Shown here in pieces: positions 25,925 to 33,821 of a stretch of 33,821 bases of DNA (positions are counted from its first letter, which is position 1; every line of letters begins with the position of its first letter). The notes beneath the pieces were generated by a model. It did no database searches. It was not told where the DNA came from and saw only the letters and a list, made by a program, of their open reading frames with translations. The stretch is from the NCBI GenBank assembly GCA_913055845.1, contig CAJXKO010000023.1:1-33821 (forward strand). The letters are read 5' to 3'. The stretch is from an uncultured Bacteroidota bacterium (GTDB taxonomy: Bacteria; Bacteroidota; Rhodothermia; Rhodothermales; Salinibacteraceae). A program made the position numbers and the translations under genes.

Positions 25925-27574
25925 CTACCGCTGTCGCAGCACCCATCCCTGCGGGTCTACCTCCACCTCTGTCCCCGCCGGAACCGACACCGTACCGGAT
26001 CCACCGCGCATTACCACACGCCGCGTCTCTCCGTTCACGCGAACAGGCACAGGCACCTCGAACGCTGCATCTCCCGTTCCCGTCCATCGCAGGCGGAGCG
26101 TGCCTCGGCTGCGCTCGGTCTCGAGCCTTGGGAGGGAGTCCTGGTACAGATACACCTCGAAGAATGCGTCTAGCGATTGCCCTGCAATCTCTTCTGCCCC
26201 CCGGATGAAGTCGTCCGTCGTCACATGCCGGTACGGAGACGGTTCGGCAGTCGCCGTTCCCTCGGGATACGCAAAGCGCCGAAGAATCGCTCGCAGGGCC
26301 TCCTCCCCAACCACGTGGCGTAGCGTATGTAGCGTGAGGGCACCTCGGTAGTAGACGTCGCGGTGGTAGATAGCCTCGGCGGTCGTTGGGGACGCTCGAG
26401 CAATGGCCACGCCGCCCTGAATCTGCCGCCGGAAGTAGTCCGTGCGGGCATGATAAGCCTTGTCGCCACGCAGGTGTTCGGCGTAGAGGGCCTCCAGGTA
26501 CGTGGCCGGCCCTTCGTGGAGCCAGAAGTCCTTCCAGTCATGGACCGTCACGAGATTGCCGTACCACTCGTGGGCCAGTTCGTGGAAGTGCAGCACATCG
26601 AATGGCGCCTCGTAGCCCACCCCGCCGGTGGTAAAGTCGTGCCCGTAGGCAATGAGAGACTGGTGCTCCATGCCCAGAAACGGCGCTTGGGCGATGCCAT
26701 ACTTGTCGGCCCGCGGGGGGTACGGACCGAGCGTGTCCTCCAGAAAGTGCACCTGTTCCAGAAAATCCGGAAGTGCCCGGGCCGCGTCCACGGAATCGGA
26801 CGGGAGCACGTAGGCTGAGACGGGGACCGGGGTCCCGCTCGTGCTGCCGTAGGTGGTGTCGAGGCGCACGTAGGGGGCGGCGTTGAGGGTGACGTTGTAG
26901 GCATTGATGGGCACGGACACGTGCCAACGGAACGTGCGCGTGCTGTCCGAGGCCCGATCGACCGCTCGGAGGCGGCCGTTGGACGCGGCAACGAGGGAAT
27001 CGGGCACCGTGAAGGCGATGTCCATCGAGTCGGGTTCATCCGACGGATGATCTTTCACCGGCCACCACAGGTCTGCTCCCTCCGTCTGGCCGGAGGTGGC
27101 GATCCAGGGGGCCCCACTGGGTGTGCGAGCCCACGAAAAGCCACCGTCCCACGGGGCCTGGGGCGCCGCACGCGGAGCCCCCTCGTACGCCACCATTACG
27201 CGAAGTGTATCCCCGGGCGCTCGGGCGTTCGGCAGCTCAATCCACACCTGGTTTCCGTCCTCACGACGCTCCACGGGGTGCGAATCGCTCGGGGCCCCCC
27301 GGGGCCAGGCCCCTGAGACCGTGAGGCGCCGGTCAAGGTTGAGCACCAGATGCTCCAGTCGATCCTCCACCAAGGCATGGACTGCCACTTGCCCGTCGAT
27401 CCGCTTCTGACCAGGGTCAACGGACACCTCGAGATCGTAGTAGAGAACGTCGTAGGCCGCTTGTTCGGGCGGAAGCGCTCCTCCGGAGTCCTGTGCCGGT
27501 GCCTCTGAACACCCCCCTAACACGGGGATGAGGAGAATCAGAACCGCAGCGTGGACCAGTCGACGGGGATGCAT
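25925..27574 (-). CDS. M1-family zinc aminopeptidase lipoprotein
   Basis: An exported zinc aminopeptidase anchored as a lipoprotein. Starting at the ATG 27574 (a GTG at 27598 is the alternative) the signal peptide ends in the lipobox VLGGC (Cys 22). Seen in 549 aa: GMEH at 301-304 (substrate-binding GxMEN-like block), the zinc motif HELAHEW at 331-337 and the third ligand Glu within HEGPATY near 354, which together define M1 peptidases. An N-terminal beta-sandwich region precedes the catalytic domain. The C-terminal region is shorter than in PepN, as in many Bacteroidota M1 lipoproteins. It probably trims peptides in the periplasm or at the outer membrane. Convergent with lpdA, upstream of the J-domain gene's 3' end by about 58 bp. 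Confidence 0.92.
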   Translation of the reverse strand: MHPRRLVHAAVLILLIPVLGGCSEAPAQDSGGALPPEQAAYDVLYYDLEVSVDPGQKRIDGQVAVHALVEDRLEHLVLNLDRRLTVSGAWPRGAPSDSHPVERREDGNQVWIELPNARAPGDTLRVMVAYEGAPRAAPQAPWDGGFSWARTPSGAPWIATSGQTEGADLWWPVKDHPSDEPDSMDIAFTVPDSLVAASNGRLRAVDRASDSTRTFRWHVSVPINAYNVTLNAAPYVRLDTTYGSTSGTPVPVSAYVLPSDSVDAARALPDFLEQVHFLEDTLGPYPPRADKYGIAQAPFLGMEHQSLIAYGHDFTTGGVGYEAPFDVLHFHELAHEWYGNLVTVHDWKDFWLHEGPATYLEALYAEHLRGDKAYHARTDYFRRQIQGGVAIARASPTTAEAIYHRDVYYRGALTLHTLRHVVGEEALRAILRRFAYPEGTATAEPSPYRHVTTDDFIRGAEEIAGQSLDAFFEVYLYQDSLPRLETERSRGTLRLRWTGTGDAAFEVPVPVRVNGETRRVVMRGGSGTVSVPAGTEVEVDPQGWVLRQR

Positions 27575-27632
27575 TGAGCAATAAGCCTGGAGAAACACCA
27601 GAGAGACCTAGGGGCGAGGAATTGAGGGCACG

Positions 27633-28205
27633 TTACGGATCGCTGGGGCGCAGGAAAATGTCGAGGTAGGCCCAGATGCTCCCCAAGGCAAACCCATACA
27701 CACTACCCACGAGGCCACACAGGGCAAAGTCCACGAGGAAGACCCCGGTACCGTACATCATCAGGGGATCGTACAGAAACACCAGAATGCTGGCCAGCGC
27801 GCAGAGGGGAATCGTGATTCGGTTCTTCTCGCGGACGCGGCGGTATTCCGAGGAGAGACCGCCCACACGGTCCACGATATCCTTGCTCACCCGGACCTTT
27901 TCGGCGCTTTGCCATCGCTCCTTGTAGGACCGGTGGGAGTTGCGAGAACGCGGTCTTCCTCCCTCTTCCCTGGAATCTGCATCCCCGTTGGAGCGGGAAC
28001 CGCCCCTTGGCTTCCGTCGATCGTTCTCATCACTGAGGATTTCAAAGGCTTCCCGCACCCGGACAAACTCCTCCTGAGCCGCGTCCTTGTTTTCCTCATT
28101 GGCCCGGTCGGGGTGGCACTCTAGAGCGCGCTCCCGAAACGCCGCTTTGATCTCCTCCTGCGACGCCTCCGGACTCACCCCCAAGATGTCGTGATAGGTA
28201 CTCAT
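27633..28205 (-). CDS. J-domain protein with C-terminal membrane helices
   Basis: A 190-aa DnaJ-like protein. The N-terminal J domain (about 1-62: YHDILGVSPEASQEEIK, the HPD motif at 31-33, then FEILSDENDR) would recruit and stimulate DnaK. A charged linker rich in Arg, Ser and Gly follows (about 63-100), then two predicted membrane helices (about 130-148 and 153-185). It lacks the Gly/Phe and zinc-finger parts of DnaJ, so it is a specialised, membrane-tethered J protein. The ATG at 28205 is used, not the upstream in-frame start at 28253. It is the gene immediately after mutS on the same strand (mutS stop is 87 bp upstream). An 8-bp inverted repeat lies just before its start. Confidence 0.87.
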   Translation of the reverse strand: MSTYHDILGVSPEASQEEIKAAFRERALECHPDRANEENKDAAQEEFVRVREAFEILSDENDRRKPRGGSRSNGDADSREEGGRPRSRNSHRSYKERWQSAEKVRVSKDIVDRVGGLSSEYRRVREKNRITIPLCALASILVFLYDPLMMYGTGVFLVDFALCGLVGSVYGFALGSIWAYLDIFLRPSDP

Positions 28206-28223
28206 GGCACGCGGCCGGGTGGG

Positions 28224-28254
28224 TGTGTCGAACAACTCCACTTTCCTCGACACA
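28224..28254 (-). repeat. Perfect 8-bp inverted repeat before the J-domain gene
   Basis: TGTGTCGA (28224-28231) pairs with TCGACACA (28247-28254) around a 15-base loop, ending 18 bp upstream of the ATG. It may form a leader hairpin in the mRNA. A heat-response element is only a guess and it does not match CIRCE. Confidence 0.3.
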
Positions 28255-28269
28255 ACTTGAACCCCTAGC

Positions 28270-28289
28270 GTCCCGGTCTGTTGCGGGAC
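28270..28289 (-). repeat. Short hairpin after the mutS stop codon
   Basis: GTCCCG (28270-28275) and CGGGAC (28284-28289) pair with an 8-base loop, directly after the mutS stop. No T-run follows, so it is at best a weak terminator or a message stabiliser. Confidence 0.3.
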
Positions 28290-28292
28290 AGA

Positions 28293-31004
28293 TCAGTCGG
28301 CCAACTTCTCTTTCATCTCCGAGAGCTTCATGAGCGCCTCCACGGGTGTAATCCGGTTGGGATCGATCTCGTTGAGCATTTCCTTGATCTCCTCGGCGGC
28401 GGGATCCGGCTGGGCGAACAGGTGCATCTGGTTGGCCTGGCTGTCCTCCAGATCGGGTACTGCGTCGGCGTCGCCCGTTTTGGCCCGCACGCCATCGCCC
28501 GAAGGATCGTCGGCCCGCTCGCCGTCTCCCATCTCGCCGTCGCCCCCCACCTCCAGGTGCTGGCTTTCCAGGTTGTGGAGCACCTCGCGGGCCCGGGCGA
28601 TCACCGCGTCCGGTAGGCCAGCCATCCGAGCCACCTCAATGCCGTAGGAGTGGTCGGCCCCGCCGGGAATCAGCTTGCGCAGAAAGACGATCTCGCCCTC
28701 GTGCTCGCTCACCTGAATGCGGTAGTTGTGCACCCGCTCCAGGCGATCGGCCATGGCGTTGAGCTCATGGTAGTGCGTGGCGAAGAGGGTGCGCGCTGCC
28801 ACCTCGGGCCGTTCGTGCAAGTACTCCACGATGGCCCAAGCAATGGACAAGCCGTCGAACGTAGAAGTGCCCCGCCCCACCTCGTCGAGCAGGATGAGGG
28901 ACCGCGCGGTGGCGTTATTGAGGATGTTGGCCGCCTCATTCATCTCCACGAGGAACGTGCTCTCCCCCGCCGCCAGGTTGTCGGACGCACCCACGCGGGT
29001 GAAGATGCGGTCCACCACCCCGATCTGTGCAGCATCGGCCGGGACGAAGGAGCCGACCTGTGCGAGCAGCACAATGAGGCCCACCTGTCGAAGCGCCACG
29101 CTCTTGCCGGCCATATTGGGTCCGGTGATGATGAGGACCTGCTCGTCATCGGGGTCGAGGTGCATATCGTTCGGAATGAACGGGTCGCCCGGCTCGAGCG
29201 TCTGCTCCACCACTGGGTGCCGTCCCTCCTCAATGTCGATTTCCAGGCTGTCGTCCACACTGGGACGCACGTAGTCGTGACGCTCAGCCACCTCGGCGAG
29301 CCCGGCAAAGCAGTCGAGGTAGGCGAGCAGCTCGGCGTTTTCCTGAAGCACCCCCGTCTGCTGCGCAATGGCGTCGCGGAGCTCATTGAAGAGCTCCTGC
29401 TCTAGCGTCTCGATTTTCTCTTCCGCCGTCAGGATTTTCTCCTCCTTCTCCTTCAGCTCTGGCGTGACGTAGCGCTCTGAATCCACGAGCGTCTGCTTGC
29501 GGATATAATCGTCGGGCACCTTGTCGGCGTGGGTATCGGTGATCTCGATGTAGTACCCGAAGACCTTATTGAACCCGACCTTGAGCGACGGGATGTCGGT
29601 CCGATCGCTTTCTTCTTTCTCCAGGTTGGCCACCCAATCTTTGCCCTCCTGCGCGATGGTGCGCAGTTCGTCAAGCTCCTCCGAGTAGCCGTCGCGGATG
29701 AGCCCCCCCTCGCTGATCTTCGCCGGTGGGTCGTCCACGAGGGCGCTCCGGATCTGGTCGACGATGTCGGGACAGGGGTTGAGACGGTCCTCGATCCGGT
29801 CGAGTGCCCCAGAGTCCGCGTCTCGAAGAAGCTCCAGCACCGCAGGGAGGCGGTTGAGCGTGTGTTTGATGTCGATGAGGTCGCCGGGGGCGGCGCGGCC
29901 CGTGGCCACCTTTCCCGCTAGTCGCTCCAGGTCGCCCATCTGTCCCAACTCTTCCCGAACGTCGGCCCGCAGATCCCGGTCGTCCACAAAGGCCTCGACG
30001 GAGTCGAGCCGGTGTTGAATGCGGTCCACCTCGCGCAGCGGGCGCACCAGCCACGCCCGGAGCCGTCGCCCCCCCATTGGAGTTTCGGTATCGTCGAGGA
30101 TGTTGACGAGCGTGCCGTCGTGCCCGTCGTCCTGGATCGACTGCACGAGCTCCAGGTTGCGCTTCGTCTCAGGGTCGAGGGCGATGTGCTCGTCCTTCGA
30201 GTAGCGCTTGATTTTGCGGACGTGGGGCACCGTGCCCTTCTGCGTCTCGCCGAGGTAGTAGAGCGCCGCTCCCGCCGCCACCACGCCCAGGTCCATGTCG
30301 TCCACCCCAAAGCCCTTTAGGGAGTGCGTCTCAAAGTGCTCTAGGAGCGTCTGGTAGGCGAAATCATACTTGAACACCCAGTCCTCCTGCTCGGTCACGG
30401 TAAACGGAATCTCGCGGAGGTGCTTTTGGAGTCGGTCCGTACGCCGCTTGTCGAGGATCACCTCCGACGGCGCGACGGTCTGGATCAGGTCCTGAACCTG
30501 TCCGATTCCGGCCTCAGTAACGCTAAACTCACCGGTCGTGGCGTCGATGAAGGAGAACCCAACGCGATCTTTGTCCCGCCCCGTCCCAAAGTGGATGGCC
30601 GCCAGAAAGTTGGACTGCTTCGGGTTGAGTAATTGATCATGGAAGGAGACCCCGGGGGTAACGACCTCCACCACGTCGCGGTCCACCACCTTACCGCTCG
30701 AATTGTCGGCGTCCTCGGTCTGCTCGCAGATGGCGACGCGCAACCCGGAGCGGATGAGCTTAGGCAGGTGGCTGTCGAGGGCATGATGGGGGAACCCCGC
30801 CATCGGGACGTCGTCGGCGTCGCCATTGTTGCGCTCGGTGAGGGTAATGCCGAGCAGGCGACTCACGGTCTTGGCGTCGTCGTCGAACGACTCATAGAAG
30901 TCGCCCATGCGGAAGAGCAAAATCGCCTTGGGATGACGATCCTTGATCTTATAGTACTGCCGCATGAGCGGGGTGCGCCCGCGCTGCGTGGTGGACTGCG
31001 CCAT
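28293..31004 (-). CDS. mutS: DNA mismatch repair protein MutS
   Basis: The mismatch recognition ATPase. In 903 aa I see the mismatch-binding FYE at 36-38 (GDFYESF), the connector and lever/clamp regions, Walker A GPNMAGKS at 628-635, the Walker B LILLDEVG at 703-710 with RGTSTFDG, and the TH-Y-H block FATHYHEL near 741-748. The C-terminus is long and acidic (about 810-875) before the helix-turn-helix-like end ALMKLSEMKEKLAD. Length is normal for MutS (MutS1). The ATG at 31004 is well placed. The gene has J-domain genes on both sides. No mutL is in the window. Confidence 0.97.
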   Translation of the reverse strand: MAQSTTQRGRTPLMRQYYKIKDRHPKAILLFRMGDFYESFDDDAKTVSRLLGITLTERNNGDADDVPMAGFPHHALDSHLPKLIRSGLRVAICEQTEDADNSSGKVVDRDVVEVVTPGVSFHDQLLNPKQSNFLAAIHFGTGRDKDRVGFSFIDATTGEFSVTEAGIGQVQDLIQTVAPSEVILDKRRTDRLQKHLREIPFTVTEQEDWVFKYDFAYQTLLEHFETHSLKGFGVDDMDLGVVAAGAALYYLGETQKGTVPHVRKIKRYSKDEHIALDPETKRNLELVQSIQDDGHDGTLVNILDDTETPMGGRRLRAWLVRPLREVDRIQHRLDSVEAFVDDRDLRADVREELGQMGDLERLAGKVATGRAAPGDLIDIKHTLNRLPAVLELLRDADSGALDRIEDRLNPCPDIVDQIRSALVDDPPAKISEGGLIRDGYSEELDELRTIAQEGKDWVANLEKEESDRTDIPSLKVGFNKVFGYYIEITDTHADKVPDDYIRKQTLVDSERYVTPELKEKEEKILTAEEKIETLEQELFNELRDAIAQQTGVLQENAELLAYLDCFAGLAEVAERHDYVRPSVDDSLEIDIEEGRHPVVEQTLEPGDPFIPNDMHLDPDDEQVLIITGPNMAGKSVALRQVGLIVLLAQVGSFVPADAAQIGVVDRIFTRVGASDNLAAGESTFLVEMNEAANILNNATARSLILLDEVGRGTSTFDGLSIAWAIVEYLHERPEVAARTLFATHYHELNAMADRLERVHNYRIQVSEHEGEIVFLRKLIPGGADHSYGIEVARMAGLPDAVIARAREVLHNLESQHLEVGGDGEMGDGERADDPSGDGVRAKTGDADAVPDLEDSQANQMHLFAQPDPAAEEIKEMLNEIDPNRITPVEALMKLSEMKEKLAD

Positions 31005-31209
31005 AGGAGAGATGCTTCAGGCGTTGAGCAAAGAGAGGTCGATGATACCTCCTCCGTGGTCCCCGCCCATCTCGCCGGTACGCCCCACAACGCAACGAAT
31101 CGGAGCGTTCGCCACGACCCGGGCCTGGTGGAGGCGACGATACAATGTAGTCGTGCATCGCCCGAATCACAATGCCCCACAGCGAAGAGACACGAGGCTT
31201 CGTCCCCCA

Positions 31210-31893
31210 TCAGGGACGGGCATGCCGGCGTCGCTTCAGGGCCCTCAAGCGCTCTTTAAGGGCCTGCTTCTGGGCCCCCACGACAGCCTCTACGTCCACA
31301 TTACCTGGCTGAGTAGCAGCCCGATACGCCTCCGACGATTGGAGTCGATCGATGGAGTCATCCAGCGCGGCCACTGCCTGGCGTAGAGCGTCCGGATCGC
31401 GAGTGGTGTTGGCCATGGGAGCGGACGGGGCCGGGGGAAACCCCCAGTTCTCCAGGGCCTCGGCGATGGCCTGCACCGCGTCGGGGTGGTTGGCGTTGTA
31501 GGCCGATTCGAGCGCCCGGAACGTGGCTTCCGCCTCATCCCGATACGCCTCGGATACGGTGTCCGGGTGACAGCGCTTGGTGGCCTGCCGATAGGTCGAT
31601 TTCAGATCAGCGGCGGCAGCATCGTTGGGCGGTGTCTGAGGGCGGCCGTCCCGAAAGGTCTCGTACTCGTCCTGCGCATCGTGGTAGGCGTTGCGGAGAC
31701 GGGCACTGCGCATCTGTGCCTGGGCCTTGGCCTTCAGCCATTCCATCTGCAAGCGAAGTACCTCTTCCTGCAAAGGGGCTACCTCGGCGTCCAGACGCGA
31801 CTGCAGGGCGCGCACCTGTTGTTCGAGTTCCGCTTTTTCCCGCAGGCGATGCGCGAGTGCCTGTCGCAACTGCTCGATGTCAGACTGCGGCAT
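31210..31893 (-). CDS. Coiled-coil protein with a divergent J domain
   Basis: A 227-aa cytoplasmic protein. The N-terminal 80 residues are a coiled coil (QLRQALAHRLREKAELEQQ and following heptads). Residues about 96-140 look like a J domain: DLKSTYRQATKRCHPD with the HPD at 109-111, then FRALESAYNANHPD. The C-terminal part is helical with a basic end (LKERLRALKRRRHARP). The N-terminal coiled coil instead of an N-terminal J domain is unusual. It is upstream of mutS on the same strand, 205 bp away, and divergent from uspA. It may deliver DnaK to a partner bound by the coiled coil. J-domain identity is probable rather than certain. Confidence 0.72.
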   Translation of the reverse strand: MPQSDIEQLRQALAHRLREKAELEQQVRALQSRLDAEVAPLQEEVLRLQMEWLKAKAQAQMRSARLRNAYHDAQDEYETFRDGRPQTPPNDAAAADLKSTYRQATKRCHPDTVSEAYRDEAEATFRALESAYNANHPDAVQAIAEALENWGFPPAPSAPMANTTRDPDALRQAVAALDDSIDRLQSSEAYRAATQPGNVDVEAVVGAQKQALKERLRALKRRRHARP

Positions 31894-32007
31894 AACGACA
31901 TACTCCAGCGTTGGCCTCAGGCTTTTCTCTTTTGTGGTTAAATGCTACACTACGACTGTGGGATCCGTATTCCCTTCACCTTCTCCCCGCACCCATTCGC
32001 TTCTGGC

Positions 32008-32445
32008 ATGCACAACACCCTCTTGATTCCGGTGGATCTCTCCAGCACGAACGAACACGTCCTTGAGACAGCCCGCCACCTCGGCACCCCGGACCAAACC
32101 CAAATCCAACTCCTCCACGTCATCGAGACGCTGCAAGACGAGGAGCCCGGCGAAATGGACGACTTCTACGAGGAGCTCCGCGAGGATGCGGAGGCGAAAA
32201 TGGAAAACTGGGCGACAACGGTGGCAGACGACGGGTTTGAGGTGCAGTCTACGATCGAATACGGAGAGCGCGGCCCCACGATTACCGAGGTTGCCGCCGA
32301 GGAGCAGGTGGACCTCATCGTCATGCGCTCCCACACAATCGACCGGGACGATCCGGACGCCACCGTCGGAAGCGTGAGCCATCAGGTGGCTGTGTTCGCC
32401 CCCTGCTCTGTCTACCTCGTGCGCCCGCAAGACCTCGCTTCCTGA
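32008..32445 (+). CDS. Universal stress protein (UspA family)
   Basis: A 145-aa single UspA domain, very acidic. Seen: the N-terminal strand TLLIPVDLSSTNE (4-16) and QLLHVIETLQD, and the C-terminal VDLIVMRSHT and CSVYLVRP. The family ATP motif G-x2-G-x9-G-S/T is not intact: after IVMRSHT the sequence reads IDRDDPDATVGSVSHQV, keeping only the final GS. It may belong to the group that does not bind ATP. I use the ATG at 32008 rather than an upstream ATG at 31942. The leader is pyrimidine-rich and shares TTCCCTTCACCTTC (31970-31983) with the lpdA leader. Confidence 0.87.
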   Translation: MHNTLLIPVDLSSTNEHVLETARHLGTPDQTQIQLLHVIETLQDEEPGEMDDFYEELREDAEAKMENWATTVADDGFEVQSTIEYGERGPTITEVAAEEQVDLIVMRSHTIDRDDPDATVGSVSHQVAVFAPCSVYLVRPQDLAS

Positions 32446-32717
32446 CGCGAACGAGTCCTTTTTCCTTGGCATCAAGACAAAAAGACGTTTCCGGAATAAG
32501 AAGGTAGATTGACGGTCGGGGGAAGCGGACTCTTCTTGCTTTACCCCGTGGATTTTAAAGAATTTCTCCCGCGTATACGGAGAGCAGATAGCGAGAAGGT
32601 TCCCCCTCGTCTCTGTCTCCACCATCGGAACGTTCCCCTTGGCCCGGCGCTATCAGCCCGGCCCTCCAAGCCTCGCCCACAGTCCCTTTTCTCCCCCTAC
32701 CGATCCGGTCGCTTTCT

Positions 32718-33650
32718 ATGGTCTACGGCATCACCGGAAACCCGAAAAAAGACTCGCTCTGGGCGCCACTGTCGGAACTGGTCCATCGGCTGCACGACGA
32801 CAACCTTGACTACTGGATCCATGCGCCCTTGGCCACCGGCCTCATGGCGCGTGATCTCGTGGACCCAGCGCTCTGCCGGGAGCACGCCGTGGAAAACATC
32901 GTCGAGGCGGGGGATCTCGTACTGTCGTTTGGGGGCGACGGCACCCTCTTGCGCAGTGCGCATCTTACCGGGCCCAATGATACGCCGCTGCTGGGGGTAA
33001 ACATCGGTCGCCTCGGGTTTTTGGCCGACATTGAAATTGAACAGATTCACGCTGCCATCGACGCCCTGGAAGCCGGGGACTACCGGGTCGAAGAACGGCT
33101 GGTGCTGGAGGCCCAGTTGGAATCGCACGATGCGTTCGATACCGAGTGGGCACTCAACGAGTTCGTGGTCGACCGCAGCGGGGCTGCCGGGCTGATCCAA
33201 ATCGAAGTAACCGTCAACGGGACACAGCTAAACACGTACTGGGCCGACGGCCTCATCATGGGCACCCCGACTGGCTCCACGGCCTACTCCCTCTCCACTG
33301 GTGGCCCCATCATCGCCCCGGACGTAGAGGCGGTCATTCTCACCCCCATCGCCCCACACACGCTTACCGTGCGCCCGATGGTGCTTCCGGCCGATGCCAC
33401 CATCACCTGCCAGGTGCTCCAAAACGACCAGCCGTATGTCTTCGCGGCCGACGGCCGAAGCACGATGTTCGACGAGCACGGACTTGAGTTTTCGGTGGAG
33501 CGAGCCGCGCACACCGTAAACCTCGTCAAGCTTCCCGGCCAACACTTTTTCCACACCTTGCGGTCGAAACTGATGTGGGGCGCGCGCCGTTCGGAGCAGT
33601 CGAATGAACGAGGCCTCCTTCCCACTGACGGCGACGACGCCCCCCGGTGA
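32718..33650 (+). CDS. nadK: NAD kinase
   Basis: Phosphorylates NAD to NADP with ATP or polyphosphate. Seen in 310 aa: the GGDGT motif at 72-76, NIGRLGFLAD at 95-104, ALNEFVVDR with the NE pair at 147-148, and the Gly-rich GTPTGSTAYSLSTGGP at 182-197, all conserved in PpnK. The C-terminus (about 280-310) is an extra polar tail. The start is the ATG at 32718; the leader is pyrimidine-rich with no Shine-Dalgarno. Upstream is a 272-bp AT-richer gap in which I see no gene and no clear promoter. Confidence 0.96.
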   Translation: MVYGITGNPKKDSLWAPLSELVHRLHDDNLDYWIHAPLATGLMARDLVDPALCREHAVENIVEAGDLVLSFGGDGTLLRSAHLTGPNDTPLLGVNIGRLGFLADIEIEQIHAAIDALEAGDYRVEERLVLEAQLESHDAFDTEWALNEFVVDRSGAAGLIQIEVTVNGTQLNTYWADGLIMGTPTGSTAYSLSTGGPIIAPDVEAVILTPIAPHTLTVRPMVLPADATITCQVLQNDQPYVFAADGRSTMFDEHGLEFSVERAAHTVNLVKLPGQHFFHTLRSKLMWGARRSEQSNERGLLPTDGDDAPR

Positions 33651-33678
33651 ATGGGGCATGAAACCCTGCGCGTAGTCG

Positions 33679-33709
33679 TTGACAGGCGGGGCCGAAACCG
33701 CTACGTTTG
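33679..33709 (+). promoter_or_regulatory. Promoter of tRNA-Phe
   Basis: TTGACA (33679-33684), a 17-bp spacer and TACGTTTG (33702-33709), which is a perfect TAnnTTTG -7 box. Initiation would fall near 33716, about 32 bases before the mature tRNA 5' end. It fits both a sigma-70-like and a Bacteroidota pattern. Confidence 0.7.
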
Positions 33710-33747
33710 ACGCGCAATCTTGATGCCTTCCTGACCTCGCGTCGATG

Positions 33748-33820
33748 GGCCAGGTAGCTCAGGTGGTAGAGCAACGGCCTGAAAAGCCGTGTGTCGACGG
33801 TTCGAATCCGTCCCTGGCCA
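33748..33820 (+). tRNA. tRNA-Phe (GAA)
   Basis: A complete 73-base cloverleaf: acceptor GGCCAGG/CCTGGCC, D stem GCTC/GAGC, anticodon stem ACGGC/GCCGT with loop CTGAAAA (anticodon GAA at 33781-33783), a 5-base variable region, T stem GACGG/CCGTC with loop TTCGAAT, and discriminator A at 33820. The window ends one base later, so whether CCA is encoded is only hinted at (next base C). Confidence 0.97.
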
Positions 33821-33821
33821 C

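Noticed and set aside
1-33821. CRISPR array, insertion sequence, integrase or phage genes
   Set aside because: I saw no regularly spaced repeats, terminal inverted repeats, transposase motifs or phage structural proteins. The tRNA at the right edge could be an integration site, but no integrase or att repeat is visible.

Overview
The window is a gene-dense, high-GC segment of a bacterial chromosome. It most resembles the Rhodothermota/Bacteroidota side of the tree, and a Salinibacter-like halophile is my best guess. The reasons are the many Asp/Glu-rich cytoplasmic proteins (dihydrolipoyl dehydrogenase, UspA, MutS, NAD kinase), a TPR / DUF4292 lipoprotein / EnvC-like gene run of the Bacteroidota type, starts with little Shine-Dalgarno signal but pyrimidine-rich leaders, and promoter-like TTTG-N20/21-TAnnTTTG elements before a tRNA-Phe and two other genes. 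The taxonomic call is inference from content, not from a marker gene.

Left arm (1-2547, minus strand): an MmgE/PrpD-family protein lies upstream of a ComA-type phosphosulfolactate synthase that runs off the left edge. This suggests C3-sulfonate metabolism, possibly for sulfolactate or a sulfonolipid head group.

Copper island (2548-13109, all minus strand, transcribed right to left): CopA-type P1B ATPase with two metal-binding domains, cupredoxin lipoprotein with a His/Glu-rich insert, an unrecognised small Cys/His secreted protein, multicopper oxidase with a Met-rich segment, PcoB/CopB outer-membrane protein, Met-rich Spy-like protein, SAM methyltransferase, and a CopB-type (CPH) P1B ATPase. 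Together they would pump copper out of the cytoplasm, bind and oxidise Cu(I) in the periplasm and protect the envelope. A G/C-tract dyad upstream of copA looks like a copper-sensor operator, but no sensor gene is visible.

Middle (13322-17600): an unknown 117-aa protein, a methyltransferase and a GG-reductase-like flavoprotein form a plus-strand run. It converges on and overlaps a Sua5/TsaC threonylcarbamoyl-AMP synthase. Next come a DUF1232 membrane protein, a possible 26-aa membrane microprotein, and a single-cluster ferredoxin.

Right half (17882-33821): a glutamate-cysteine-ligase-like protein fused to two CBS domains; the plus-strand run TPR protein, DUF4292 lipoprotein, EnvC-like activator; lpdA with a clear intrinsic terminator; an M1 aminopeptidase lipoprotein; mutS flanked on both sides by J-domain proteins; a UspA protein; NAD kinase; and tRNA-Phe(GAA) at the right edge with a good promoter.

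I found no insertion sequence, phage gene, integrase or CRISPR array. The most unusual material is the two unassigned members of the copper operon, the mutually exclusive hairpins inside it, the GCL-CBS fusion, the sulfonate gene pair and the J-domain / mutS / J-domain arrangement.
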